Position numbers and translations under genes: made by a program. DNA of 64,000 bases from Dietzia lutea (GTDB lineage Bacteria; Actinomycetota; Actinomycetes; Mycobacteriales; Mycobacteriaceae): NCBI RefSeq assembly GCF_003096075.1, contig NZ_CP015449.1, positions 3,465,001 through 3,529,000 on the forward strand, given 5' to 3'. The notes below the pieces were generated by a model. The model saw nothing but the letters and a program-made list of their open reading frames with translations, was not told the DNA's origin and did not search any database. Below are positions 1 to 8,132 of this stretch, in pieces; the first letter of the stretch is position 1, and each line of letters begins with the position of its first letter.

Positions 1-1
1 G

Positions 2-553
2 TACGCCGGCGCCACCACCGCGGCGATCTGCCGGGAGGCGTCCATCGGCTCGGGAACGTTCTTTCATTACTTCCCCACCAAGGACTCACTGGTGGTGGCG
101 ATCATCGAGGAAGGGGCCGGGGAGACGCAGGAGTTTTTCGACGCCCAGGACGGCCGGTCCGACGCGTCAGAGGTGGTATTCGACTGGGTACGCCGGTCGC
201 TGGCGGATCTGGCCGACCCCCGGGCCGCGGGGTTCATCGGCGCCGTCAGCGGCCTGGTCGGGCGCGACGACATCGCGGCCGCGCTGGCCGAAGAAGACCG
301 TATCGTGCGGGCCGGGCTCACCCGCTGGCTGGCCGCGGCCCAGCACACCGGGAGCGTGCGCACCGATGTGAGCGCGGCCCGGCTGGCGAGGTGGGTGATG
401 CTGATGGTCGACGGGTTCGCCGGCCAGGTGGGGGCGCCGACAGGCTTCGACGCCGCCGCCGAACAGCCTCTGCTCTTCGAGGCCGTCGGCTCCCTCCTTG
501 CCGGCCCCGGCGGTCGCTCCGCGGGCATTCCGGCGCCCTCCGAGGCGAAGTAG
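2..553 (+). CDS. TetR-family transcriptional regulator, 5' partial
   Basis: The frame is open from base 2, so the start codon lies before the window; 183 residues are visible. They begin inside the DNA-binding domain: ASIGSGTFFHYFPTKDSL is the recognition helix and the F-x-x-Y-F-x-x-K signature of TetR repressors. The remainder is an Ala/Leu/Arg-rich helical ligand-binding domain with no feature that reveals its ligand. The next gene starts 150 bases downstream on the same strand and has its own ribosome-binding site, so co-transcription is possible but not shown. The family call is secure; the regulated target is unknown. Confidence 0.85.
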   Translation, partial: YAGATTAAICREASIGSGTFFHYFPTKDSLVVAIIEEGAGETQEFFDAQDGRSDASEVVFDWVRRSLADLADPRAAGFIGAVSGLVGRDDIAAALAEEDRIVRAGLTRWLAAAQHTGSVRTDVSAARLARWVMLMVDGFAGQVGAPTGFDAAAEQPLLFEAVGSLLAGPGGRSAGIPAPSEAK

Positions 554-703
554 CTGCCTTCGAGTTCGATGACGCCTTAGCCGACGCTGCGCGCGAGCCG
601 GGCGCAACCGAGCTGCGGGTGTCCGGCTGGTAGCGGGTGACGACCGTGGCCTGACGACGCACACTGGGGACGGAACATGCCGCCCAAGGAAAGGACCCCA
701 GCC

Positions 704-1111
704 ATGACCGATTCCAGCCTGGACGACGACGTTCGCGACCTGCTCCTCAAGCCCAACCCGTGCGTGATGGCGACGCTGCGCAAGGACGGCTCGCCGGTGA
801 CCGTGCCCACCTGGTACCGGCTGGTCGACGATCAGATCCACCTCAACCTGGACGCGGGCCGAGTGCGGCTGCAGCACATCCGCCGCGATCCGCGGGTGGC
901 GCTGTCGGTCATCGACTCGGGCGACTGGTACACCCACGCGAGCATCCAGGGCCGGGTCACCGAGATCACCGACGACCCGGACCTGTCGGGCATCGACGCC
1001 CTCGCCCGCCACTACACGGGCGAGCCCTACCCCGCCCGCGACAGGCCGCGCGTCGACGCCTGGGTGGAGATCGAGCACGTCCACGTCTGGGGCCGACTCC
1101 TCGACACCTGA
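704..1111 (+). CDS. PPOX-class (F420/FMN split-barrel) oxidoreductase
   Basis: This 135-residue protein has the split-barrel pattern of the pyridoxamine-5'-phosphate-oxidase-like superfamily: CVMATLRKDGSPVTVPTWY near the N terminus, then RDPRVALSV and a C-terminal IEHVHVWG strand. In actinobacteria, proteins of this length and pattern are usually F420-dependent reductases or F420/FMN/heme-binding proteins of unknown substrate. I chose the ATG at 704 because AAGGAAAGG sits just upstream; an in-frame ATG at 677 would add nine unlike residues. It stands alone between a TetR gene and an AhpD-like gene, and nothing nearby suggests a substrate. Confidence 0.75.
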   Translation: MTDSSLDDDVRDLLLKPNPCVMATLRKDGSPVTVPTWYRLVDDQIHLNLDAGRVRLQHIRRDPRVALSVIDSGDWYTHASIQGRVTEITDDPDLSGIDALARHYTGEPYPARDRPRVDAWVEIEHVHVWGRLLDT

Positions 1112-1215
1112 CTCGTCGGGGGCCTGCGGGGGCGGGACGGTCACAACGCCCGCGATGAGTGAATGGGGGCCTTAGGCTGAGCCCACCCCTCACCCCTCGA
1201 CGCCCGGAGGCCCCC

Positions 1216-1788
1216 GTGTCGGACCGCTATCCCCTCGCCGAACTCGCCGACCTGCCCGACGACCTGCGCGAGCGCATCCTCGCCGAACAGGAGAAGGCCG
1301 GGTTCGTGCCCGAGGTATTCCTGATGTTCGGGCGGCGGCCCGCCGAGTCGCGGGCGTTCTTCGCGTACCACGACGCGCTCATGGAGCGGGAGGGGAACCT
1401 GTCCAAGGCGGACAAGGAGATGATCGTGGTGACCATCTCCGGGCAGAACAACTGCCTGTTCTGTGTGGTCGCGCACGGGGCGATCCTGCGCATCGTGAAG
1501 AAGTCCCCGCAGATCGCCGATCAGCTGGCGGTGAACTATCGCAAGGCCGATCTGACTCCGCGTGAGCGGGCGATCTGCGACTTCGCCACCAAGGTCAACC
1601 TGCGCTCGGACGAGCTGTGCGACGCCGACTTCGCCACCCTGCACGAGCACGGCCTGGACGACGAGGACGCGTGGGACATCGCCGCCATCACCGGACTGTT
1701 CGGCTTGAGCAATCGGCTCGCCAACGCCACGGACATGCGTCCGAACAACGAGTTCTACCTCATGGGTCGCGTGGCGCGGCAGAAGTAG
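1216..1788 (+). CDS. AhpD-like / carboxymuconolactone decarboxylase-family peroxidase-related protein
   Basis: The 190-residue product carries the AhpD-type active site C-x2-C-x3-H in NNCLFCVVAHGA (about residues 80-91), preceded by a helix with E and K typical of this fold. Members reduce peroxides through the CxxC pair or are uncharacterised peroxidase-related enzymes. The GTG start at 1216 is preferred because GGAGG lies six bases upstream; a start at 1159 would add residues encoded by a leader-like stretch. The Cu/Zn superoxide dismutase gene lies convergently just downstream, so an oxidative-stress role is plausible. The true substrate is unknown. Confidence 0.75.
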   Translation: MSDRYPLAELADLPDDLRERILAEQEKAGFVPEVFLMFGRRPAESRAFFAYHDALMEREGNLSKADKEMIVVTISGQNNCLFCVVAHGAILRIVKKSPQIADQLAVNYRKADLTPRERAICDFATKVNLRSDELCDADFATLHEHGLDDEDAWDIAAITGLFGLSNRLANATDMRPNNEFYLMGRVARQK

Positions 1789-1864
1789 CCGCTGACCAGT
1801 GTTCGCACGCCGGAGACCGCGGGCCGGCCACCGGCGCTGGCCTGCCGCTCAGCAGCGCCGCCAG

Positions 1865-2569
1865 TCAGCTCTGCTCTGTAACGACGCCGCAGGCGACGCG
1901 GCTTCCGCCGTCGCCGGCGTTGCGGGTCTCCTCGTCTGGCCCGTCGGGCGCGTAGCGCTCGGGGATGTTGGCGAGGTTGTCCGAGTTCTCGTGGATCATC
2001 ACGGCCGAGCCGTCGTCGTCCAGCAGCAGGTCGCGGTCGAGCCGGTCGGTCAACGTCATGATGCGGGCCGAGCCGTCCTCGGTCACGAAGAGCGGCGGGA
2101 GGTCGCCGGCGTGCTCGGGGTGGCCCGCTTCGCCGTCGGGGCCGGCGAGATGGCCGCCTGCGGACAGGAAGGCTCCGCGCTCGCCCGGCTCGTTGGGATT
2201 CTCACTGTCCGGCTCGCAAAGCCCGATGCCGTGAATGTGGAGGCCGTGGAACCCGGGCGTGAGCTCGGTGGCGTCGACGGTGACGATCGTGCCGCTGTCG
2301 GTCTCGGCGAATTCCGCTGTGCCGCGCGCCTCGCCCTCGGGGTTGACCAGCTCGGCAACTGCGAAGACCTCTCCCTCGCCGGCGCCACCATTCATGCCGC
2401 CCTCGGTCACGGTCGTCGTCGCGGTCACCTGCGGCTCGACGTCGCCCTGAGCGGCCGGCGAGTCTTCTCCTGTGCCGCACGAAGCGAGAACGAGCGCGGA
2501 TGCGCCTAGGGCGACGAGCGGCATTTTTCTGCGCGAAAGGCGGGCGGTGGACACGGTGCGTGCGGTCAT
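1865..2569 (-). CDS. sodC: Superoxide dismutase [Cu-Zn], lipoprotein
   Basis: This 234-residue protein matches the Cu/Zn superoxide dismutase family, which converts superoxide to H2O2 and O2 in the cell envelope. The N terminus is a lipoprotein signal (LSRRK, hydrophobic LVALGASALVLAS, then a lipobox Cys in ASCG). Metal-binding histidines appear in HGLHIHGIG and in MIHENSDN, and the C terminus holds the conserved Arg-containing GSRVACGVV motif. The ATG at 2569 is chosen because AGGAGG precedes it at ideal spacing; an upstream ATG would add eleven residues without such a site. It converges with the AhpD-like gene. Confidence 0.88.
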   Translation of the reverse strand: MTARTVSTARLSRRKMPLVALGASALVLASCGTGEDSPAAQGDVEPQVTATTTVTEGGMNGGAGEGEVFAVAELVNPEGEARGTAEFAETDSGTIVTVDATELTPGFHGLHIHGIGLCEPDSENPNEPGERGAFLSAGGHLAGPDGEAGHPEHAGDLPPLFVTEDGSARIMTLTDRLDRDLLLDDDGSAVMIHENSDNLANIPERYAPDGPDEETRNAGDGGSRVACGVVTEQS

Positions 2570-2891
2570 CAGAACCTCCTCGGACGGCGTCGTGGCCGTC
2601 ACGCTACCCAGAGGCTCAGGCCCTGCAACCGCCTTGGATGACAGTGGTTCTCACCGGGCGAACGCCAAAGCTTAGCGCTAGCACAAAATAAGCACCCGCT
2701 TGGCTAAATGACCTGGTGTTTTGTTGATTCGCCAACACTTGAGTCGGACGACCGCCCTGGCGGCCACGCCTTTGTCGCGTCCGCTCCCATTTAGAACTAC
2801 TGGCCTGCAGCAACTCTCGACAGCGAGACCCCCTCCGCGGCCCGCACTCGCCACGCTGTGTGATGTTCGTTACGCAAACTTGTCCAAAGGC
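2570..2891. other. Intergenic region between sodC and the Tad operon
   Basis: Divergent intergenic stretch. It is clearly more AT-rich than its surroundings around 2665-2730, where TTAGCGCTAGC and a run of A/T-rich words occur. It should hold the sodC promoter, but I could not pick a confident one. I see no convincing small gene. Confidence 0.5.
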
Positions 2892-2920
2892 TTGCGGAAC
2901 CTGAGAGGGAGATGCATACT
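2892..2920 (+). promoter_or_regulatory. Candidate promoter of the Tad/Flp operon
   Basis: TTGCGG at 2892-2897 and CATACT at 2915-2920 are separated by 17 bases, with a TG just before the -10. Transcription would begin near 2927, giving an 85-base leader before the flp start. The match was judged by eye. Confidence 0.5.
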
Positions 2921-3012
2921 CTTCTCAGTCCCCGCACAGATTCCTCTGGCCCTCCGCGGGGCGCCCTCCCCGCGAGCCCACGGGCTCGATCCCTCGCAAG
3001 AAAGGGTTCGTC

Positions 3013-3252
3013 ATGAACCAGGCGTACTACGCTCTCGCCACCCTGCAGGCCTTTTTCTCCGATCGCCTGGACAACCGCAAGGACCGCGGCGCGACCGCTG
3101 TCGAATATGGGCTGATGGTCGGCCTGATCGCCGTTGCGATTATCGCCGCCGTTGTCTTCTTGGGCGACACGGTCAGCGACATGTTCGCAGGGACCAGCAA
3201 CGAGCTCGACAGTCGGACCGAATTCGACAACGTCACTGTGCCTGCCGGCTGA
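3013..3252 (+). CDS. flp: Flp-family type IVb pilin
   Basis: A 79-residue prepilin. After a basic leader ending NRKDRG comes ATAVEYGLMVGLIAVAIIAA: the G/A-x-x-x-E-Y site cut by TadV-type prepilin peptidase, followed by the hydrophobic pilin helix. It would be the major subunit of the adherence pilus built by the downstream genes. The ATG follows AAGAAAGGG. It is the first gene of the Tad operon and is separated from the next gene by a strong hairpin, which suggests a separately tuned, higher expression level. The tail is short and Ser/Asp/Thr-rich. Family call secure. Confidence 0.92.
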   Translation: MNQAYYALATLQAFFSDRLDNRKDRGATAVEYGLMVGLIAVAIIAAVVFLGDTVSDMFAGTSNELDSRTEFDNVTVPAG

Positions 3253-3272
3253 CCCGACCCCGTGGCATATCG

Positions 3273-3313
3273 CAGCCTCGGCACAGCGACAACCTAGCGC
3301 TGCGCCGAGGCTG
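3273..3313 (+). promoter_or_regulatory. Strong hairpin between flp and tadE
   Basis: CAGCCTCGGC (3273-3282) pairs perfectly with GCCGAGGCTG (3304-3313). Inside it CAGCG (3284-3288) pairs with CGCTG (3298-3302), leaving a 9-base loop and one A/C mismatch. No T-run follows, so it is more likely an attenuator or RNA-stability element than a full terminator. Confidence 0.65.
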
Positions 3314-3364
3314 TGGTTCCCAGCATCCCGACCCCCACCCTCTCCCACCCCCTCAGGCGCCGCA

Positions 3365-3757
3365 ATGCTCACGTCCTCACGTGACCGCGGAGCAGCCGCA
3401 GTGGAATTCGCGTTGATACTTCCGATACTCCTTCTCCTGGTCATCGGAATTCTCGAATTCGGCCGCGCCTACCACGTCCAGACCACCCTCTCCAATGCCG
3501 CACGCGACGGTGTGAGAGTAATGGCGCTGCAGGATTCTCATACTGCTGCGCTCACCATGGTCAAGAGCTCCGCAGAGACCCTCCCCCTCACCGACTCGAT
3601 GATCGTCGTCACCCCCACGACGGGCTGCACCTCCGATGTGACCACACCAGGAATGGCATCGGTCACCATCACCTACCCGTTCACACCGGTCTCGGGCCTC
3701 TTGCCCATCGGAAATCTCACCCTCACCGGTAAGGGGACCATGCGATGCTTCGGATAA
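3365..3757 (+). CDS. tadE: TadE-like pseudopilin
   Basis: The 130-residue product starts with a short basic leader, SSRDRG, followed by AAAVEFALILPILLLLVIG. This is again a prepilin-peptidase site (G before A-x-x-x-E-F) and one transmembrane helix, as in TadE/TadF minor pseudopilins. The rest is a small Cys-containing extracellular domain. The ATG at 3365 is the only start that leaves the leader at normal length. The 3' end overlaps the next gene by 13 bases, indicating translational coupling. It probably acts as a minor subunit or assembly factor of the Flp pilus. Confidence 0.85.
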   Translation: MLTSSRDRGAAAVEFALILPILLLLVIGILEFGRAYHVQTTLSNAARDGVRVMALQDSHTAALTMVKSSAETLPLTDSMIVVTPTTGCTSDVTTPGMASVTITYPFTPVSGLLPIGNLTLTGKGTMRCFG

Positions 3758-4683
3758 CTGACGACCGCGGGGCGGTCGCGGTGATCGTCGCCATCCTCAT
3801 GGTTCCGCTTCTCGGTTTCGCGGCGATCTCCCTCGACATGGCTGCGACGTACGCCGAAAAGCAGCAACTCCAAACTGGTGCCGACGCCGCTGCGTTGGCC
3901 ATAGCGCAAGATTGTGGCCGCGGGGCCTGCGATTCGCCACTAGACACGGCCCAGACGTTCGCGACGCTCAACAGCAACTCCGGTGACGCCGTTGCGAGTC
4001 TGGCCTCGATCCCCTCAGTAACGAGTGGCCGAGTGACGGTAACCAACTCGGCGGTTCGTCAGCACTGGTTCGCACCGGTGCTCGGGATCGATTCCACCGA
4101 GATCAGCACCACCGCCAGCGCCGCCTGGGGTGCCCCGACCGGCGGAACAGCAGCGTTACCGCTCATCATCTCCCTCTGCGACTACAACGCACGTGCCATA
4201 AACGGGCGTCCGTCGGGGATCGAGCAGACGATCGTCACAACGCCCGCGGGCAGCTGCTCAAACCCGGAGTCCTCACACAACATGCCGGGCGGCTTCGGCT
4301 GGCTGGAATCGGATTCCAAGAAGAGCTGCTTCACCACGACATGGATAGACACCCAGGCGGACAGCGAACCAGGTAACACCCCTAAGCAGTGCGATCTCTC
4401 CACCATCCGGGACCGGACCATCCTCGTCCCGCTCTTCGACGACGCCGACGCAGGCAGCACCGGTGGAAACGGCAGAAACGGCTGGTACCGGGTTTACGGA
4501 TACGCAGCATTCCACGTCACCGGGTACTACTTCTCCGGGCAGGAATGGAATGCCCCGTGCAAGGGGAAGGAACGCTGCATCCGAGGCTACTTCACGACGA
4601 TGGTTCACTCCGACCCCGACTTCGACTACGGACCGGACGCACCGAATTTCGGCGCCTCGGCCGTCTACCTACTACCCGACTAG
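3745..4683 (+). CDS. tadG: TadG-like Flp pilus assembly protein
   Basis: This 312-residue protein has an N-terminal DDRGAVAVIVAILMVPLLGF helix typical of TadG-type proteins (Putative Flp pilus-assembly TadE/G-like domain), then LQTGADAAALAIAQ, the conserved segment after the helix. A long extracellular domain follows, with several cysteines that could form disulfides. The pilin-type Glu after the cleavage site is absent, so it is probably an anchored protein, not a processed pilin. It overlaps tadE. It lacks the von Willebrand domain of some Gram-negative TadG proteins, so the gene name is by family resemblance. Confidence 0.78.
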   Translation: MLRITDDRGAVAVIVAILMVPLLGFAAISLDMAATYAEKQQLQTGADAAALAIAQDCGRGACDSPLDTAQTFATLNSNSGDAVASLASIPSVTSGRVTVTNSAVRQHWFAPVLGIDSTEISTTASAAWGAPTGGTAALPLIISLCDYNARAINGRPSGIEQTIVTTPAGSCSNPESSHNMPGGFGWLESDSKKSCFTTTWIDTQADSEPGNTPKQCDLSTIRDRTILVPLFDDADAGSTGGNGRNGWYRVYGYAAFHVTGYYFSGQEWNAPCKGKERCIRGYFTTMVHSDPDFDYGPDAPNFGASAVYLLPD

Positions 4684-4693
4684 CGAGTAACCA

Positions 4694-5434
4694 ATGAATC
4701 GTCGCGTGATCGCCGCGGTGGCCGCAGCCGTGCTGGCCGTGCTCGGCGGGGTGCTCCTCATCACCTACGTCAACAACGCCGACGAGCGTGCGCTCGCCGG
4801 AATGGAACCGGTTAGCGTCCTGGTCGCCACAGCACCGATTCCGCAGGGAACACCCGCCGAGGGCATTGCACCCATTGTGACCGCCGAGGAGATCCCGTCG
4901 TCCGGGGTCGGGCCCGGTGCGGTTCGCTCACTGGCGGAACTCTCCGGACTGGTTGCCGCTACCGACATCCAGGCCGGAGAACAGCTCCTGGCCGGTCGAT
5001 TCGCGACCCCGCTAGAGATGCAGGAGTTCGGCGGCATTCCCGTCCCGGACGGACTGCACCAAGTGACCTTGCCGCTGGACTCGGCGCGCGTCGTGGGCGG
5101 AACCGTCACCCCCGGCGACCTCGTGGGCGTGTTCATCTCCGTAGGTGAGCAGACCCACCTAACCCTGGACAAGATTCTGGTCACCCGGGTGCAGGGCGGA
5201 CTTTCCCCCTCCGCTGGCAGCAACGGTGACGAGGAGTCGACCGCGGCCAGTGACGACCCGGCGGCGGCTCCTGTGCACGACGGCGGGGCGATGGTCACAC
5301 TCGCGGTCAACGCACGCGACGCGGAAACCATCATCTTCGCCGCCGAGAACGGGAGCATCTGGCTCTCCATCGTCCACCCGGATGCCTCGACTGACGGCAC
5401 TCGCATCGTCGACCCCGGGAACGCGTACCGATGA
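4694..5434 (+). CDS. cpaB: Flp pilus assembly protein CpaB (RcpC-like, SAF domain)
   Basis: A 246-residue protein with one N-terminal membrane helix (VIAAVAAAVLAVLGGVLLIT) and a SAF-type domain: VLVATAPIPQGTPAEG and later DIQAGEQLLAGRFA. CpaB/RcpC proteins sit in the envelope with the Tad machine and may bind peptidoglycan. The C-terminal part TLAVNARDAETIIFAAENGSI is the usual conserved end. It lies ten bases after the TadG-like gene and overlaps the next gene by four bases (ATGA), consistent with one operon. Confidence 0.85.
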   Translation: MNRRVIAAVAAAVLAVLGGVLLITYVNNADERALAGMEPVSVLVATAPIPQGTPAEGIAPIVTAEEIPSSGVGPGAVRSLAELSGLVAATDIQAGEQLLAGRFATPLEMQEFGGIPVPDGLHQVTLPLDSARVVGGTVTPGDLVGVFISVGEQTHLTLDKILVTRVQGGLSPSAGSNGDEESTAASDDPAAAPVHDGGAMVTLAVNARDAETIIFAAENGSIWLSIVHPDASTDGTRIVDPGNAYR

Positions 5435-6660
5435 GCCACCTACTCCTGATCTCCGACTCCGCCGAACTGCGGCAGCACGTCGCCGACGCGGCCCGTACCC
5501 GGATCTCGGTGATCGGTGCGCGACCGATACCCACCGGACCGTCGCAGCTGTTCCAACAGCTGGGCTCCGGAGCTGCCATCCCGCAGATCGTGCTCATCGA
5601 CACCGATGCGGGCCTTGACGACGCTCTGTCCCTGTCCGGCAGGCTTTCCGCCGAAGTACCCGGGATGGCGATCATCCTGTTCAGCGAGCAGCCCGACTCC
5701 CTCGCCCTTGCCGCACTGCGGGCGGGTGCGCGTGACGTGGTCCGTCCCGATGCCGACCCCGACGAGCTCCGAGACGTCCTCAACCGCGCCGTCCAGTCGG
5801 TGAACGGCGCGCAGCAAGGCCATGGCGATCCCGCCAGCAACGGCAACGCCTCCACCAAGGGACGGGTTATCGCCGTGGTCTCGCCCAAGGGTGGAGTAGG
5901 CAAGACCACCGTCGCCAGCAACCTAGCTGTGGGCCTCGCGCGTGCCGCTCCCCTGTCCACCGTGCTGGTGGACCTCGACGTGCAGTTCGGAGACGTGGCC
6001 AGCGCGCTGAACCTCGACCCGGATTACACGCTTCTCGACGTGATCCGTGGCCCGGCCGTACAGGACTCGATGGTCCTCAAGACCTTCCTCACCCAGCACC
6101 CCACCGGCCTGTACACGGTGTGCGCCCCGCTCTCCCCCGCCGACGCGGACGAGGTCACCACCGCCGACATCGTCCAGCTCCTGCAGACGCTCGCTGCCGA
6201 GTTCCGCTACGTCGTGCTCGACACGGCACCCGGGCTCAACGACCACGCGTTGGCGGCGATGGACCAGGCCGATGATCTGCTCCTACTCACGAGCCTCGAC
6301 GTGCCCGGCGTCCGAGCCATGCGCAAAGAGCTCGATATCTTGCGCGATCTGGGGCTGTCCTTCGAGGGGCGCCACATGGTGGTCAACTTCGCCGACTCCC
6401 ACAGCGGGCTGAGCAAGTCAGACGTGGAGGCCACGATCGGCACCGGAGTGACACTGCTCCTGCCCCGTCACCGCGGAGTGCTGGCCTCCGTAAACCAAGG
6501 GGTTCCCCTCCTGCAGAACGACGGCCGCGACCCGGCGACCAAGCAGTTGCGCAAGCTGGTGGGTCGATTCACCACGGGTGCGATGCAGTCCGTCGACACC
6601 ACCGAACCGACCCCAGTAGGGGGACGCCACCGAGTTCTGAGAAAGAGAGCCCAACGATGA
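5431..6660 (+). CDS. cpaE: CpaE/TadZ-like MinD-family ATPase
   Basis: The 409-residue protein has an N-terminal receiver-like domain (residues about 1-125) without an evident phospho-acceptor context, then a MinD/ParA-type ATPase: VVSPKGGVGKTTVASNLAVG is the deviant Walker A, DLDVQFGDVASALNL the switch region, and YVVLDTAPGLND the Walker B. TadZ/CpaE proteins localise the Tad machine, usually at a pole. It overlaps cpaB at its start and tadA at its end by four bases each. The family is clear; polar localisation in this organism is inference. Confidence 0.88.
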   Translation: MSHLLLISDSAELRQHVADAARTRISVIGARPIPTGPSQLFQQLGSGAAIPQIVLIDTDAGLDDALSLSGRLSAEVPGMAIILFSEQPDSLALAALRAGARDVVRPDADPDELRDVLNRAVQSVNGAQQGHGDPASNGNASTKGRVIAVVSPKGGVGKTTVASNLAVGLARAAPLSTVLVDLDVQFGDVASALNLDPDYTLLDVIRGPAVQDSMVLKTFLTQHPTGLYTVCAPLSPADADEVTTADIVQLLQTLAAEFRYVVLDTAPGLNDHALAAMDQADDLLLLTSLDVPGVRAMRKELDILRDLGLSFEGRHMVVNFADSHSGLSKSDVEATIGTGVTLLLPRHRGVLASVNQGVPLLQNDGRDPATKQLRKLVGRFTTGAMQSVDTTEPTPVGGRHRVLRKRAQR

Positions 6661-8132
6661 GCCTGTCCGATCGCCTGCGGGCAGTCCGCGGCGCCGTCGG
6701 CACTGAAGAAGTCACCTCCGCCCCCGCGTCGGCGGACTCGGAGGCCGTTTCGCCTGTCGGCTCACCTTCAGAGATCACCGCCGCCCCGAGCACGCACGCC
6801 GCGGCCGTTCCCGAACCGAACTTCGCCGCGGACCCGGCGGGCGATCCGCTCATCGCGCTCAAGGAACGCGCAGCCTCGGCGTTGTTCGAGCGGATCGGCG
6901 CGCGCCTGAACAACCCCTCGCTCACCGAGAAGCAGCTCCACGACATGGTGCGAGCCGAGCTCAACAAGGTGGTCGAGGACGAGACCATCCCCCTCACCAG
7001 CGACCAGCGGCTTCGTCTCATCACCGACGTTCAGGCCGACGTGTTGGGCCACGGCCCGCTGGAGAAGCTGCTCGAGGACCCGGACATCAGCGAGATCATG
7101 GTCAACGGGCCCGACATGATCTACGTCGAACGCCGCGGCCAGATCACCCGCCACCCCTCGCGGTTCACCTCCGAGGAGCACCTTCGGCAGGTCATCGAGC
7201 GGATCGTCTCCCGCATCGGCCGCCGCATCGACGAGTCGTCGCCCCTCGTGGACGCCCGCCTCGCCGACGGCTCCCGCGTCAACGCCGTCATCCCGCCCCT
7301 CGCGGTCAACGGCTCGTCGCTCACCATCCGCAAGTTCTCCGCCGACCCGTTCCAGGTCCGCGACCTCATCGGGTTCGGCACGCTGTCCCCCGAGATGGCC
7401 GAATTGCTGCAGGCGTGTGTCGAGGCCCGGTTGAACATCATCGTCTCCGGCGGCACGGGCACCGGTAAAACCACTCTTCTGAACGTCCTGTCCTCCTTCA
7501 TCCCCGACGGCGAGCGGATCGTCACCATCGAGGACGCGGTCGAGCTCCAGCTGCAGCAAGACCATGTGGTCCGGCTGGAGTCCCGCCCAGCCAATATCGA
7601 GGGGAAGGGCGAGATCAGCATCCGCGACCTCGTCCGAAACTCACTGCGCATGCGCCCCGACCGCATCGTCGTGGGTGAGGTCCGCGGCGGAGAGACCCTC
7701 GACATGCTCCAGGCCATGAACACCGGCCACGACGGCTCTCTCTCCACCGTCCACGCCAATTCGCCACGTGACGCCATCGCCCGTCTGGAAACCCTCGTCC
7801 TCATGGCCGGCATGGACCTGCCGCTTCGGGCCATCCGCGAGCAGATCGCCTCCGCCGTCGACGTGATCATCCAGCTCACCCGCCTGCGCGACGGCACCCG
7901 CCGCGTCACCGCCGTCACCGAGGTCCAGGGTATGGAGGGCCAGACCGTCACCCTGCAGGACGCATTCCTGTTCGACTACTCCGCTGGCATCGGCCCTGAC
8001 GGCAAGTTCCTCGGCAAACCCCTGGCCACAGGTGTGCGCCCGCGCTTCACCGACCGGTTCAACGAGCTCGGCATCACCCTCTCACCCCGTGTCTTCGGGG
8101 TCACCGGCGACGGAGCAGGAGCTATCCGATGA
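6657..8132 (+). CDS. tadA: TadA/CpaF-type pilus assembly ATPase
   Basis: This 491-residue secretion ATPase powers Flp pilus extension from the cytoplasmic face. The N-terminal 70 residues are low-complexity. Then come the conserved MVNGPDMIYVERRGQI region, Walker A GGTGTGKTTLLN, the Asp box TIEDAVELQL, Walker B MRPDRIVVGEVRG and the His box HDGSLSTVHAN. It overlaps both neighbours by four bases (ATGA), so translation is probably coupled across cpaE-tadA-tadB. All key nucleotide-binding residues are present. Confidence 0.95.
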   Translation: MSLSDRLRAVRGAVGTEEVTSAPASADSEAVSPVGSPSEITAAPSTHAAAVPEPNFAADPAGDPLIALKERAASALFERIGARLNNPSLTEKQLHDMVRAELNKVVEDETIPLTSDQRLRLITDVQADVLGHGPLEKLLEDPDISEIMVNGPDMIYVERRGQITRHPSRFTSEEHLRQVIERIVSRIGRRIDESSPLVDARLADGSRVNAVIPPLAVNGSSLTIRKFSADPFQVRDLIGFGTLSPEMAELLQACVEARLNIIVSGGTGTGKTTLLNVLSSFIPDGERIVTIEDAVELQLQQDHVVRLESRPANIEGKGEISIRDLVRNSLRMRPDRIVVGEVRGGETLDMLQAMNTGHDGSLSTVHANSPRDAIARLETLVLMAGMDLPLRAIREQIASAVDVIIQLTRLRDGTRRVTAVTEVQGMEGQTVTLQDAFLFDYSAGIGPDGKFLGKPLATGVRPRFTDRFNELGITLSPRVFGVTGDGAGAIR

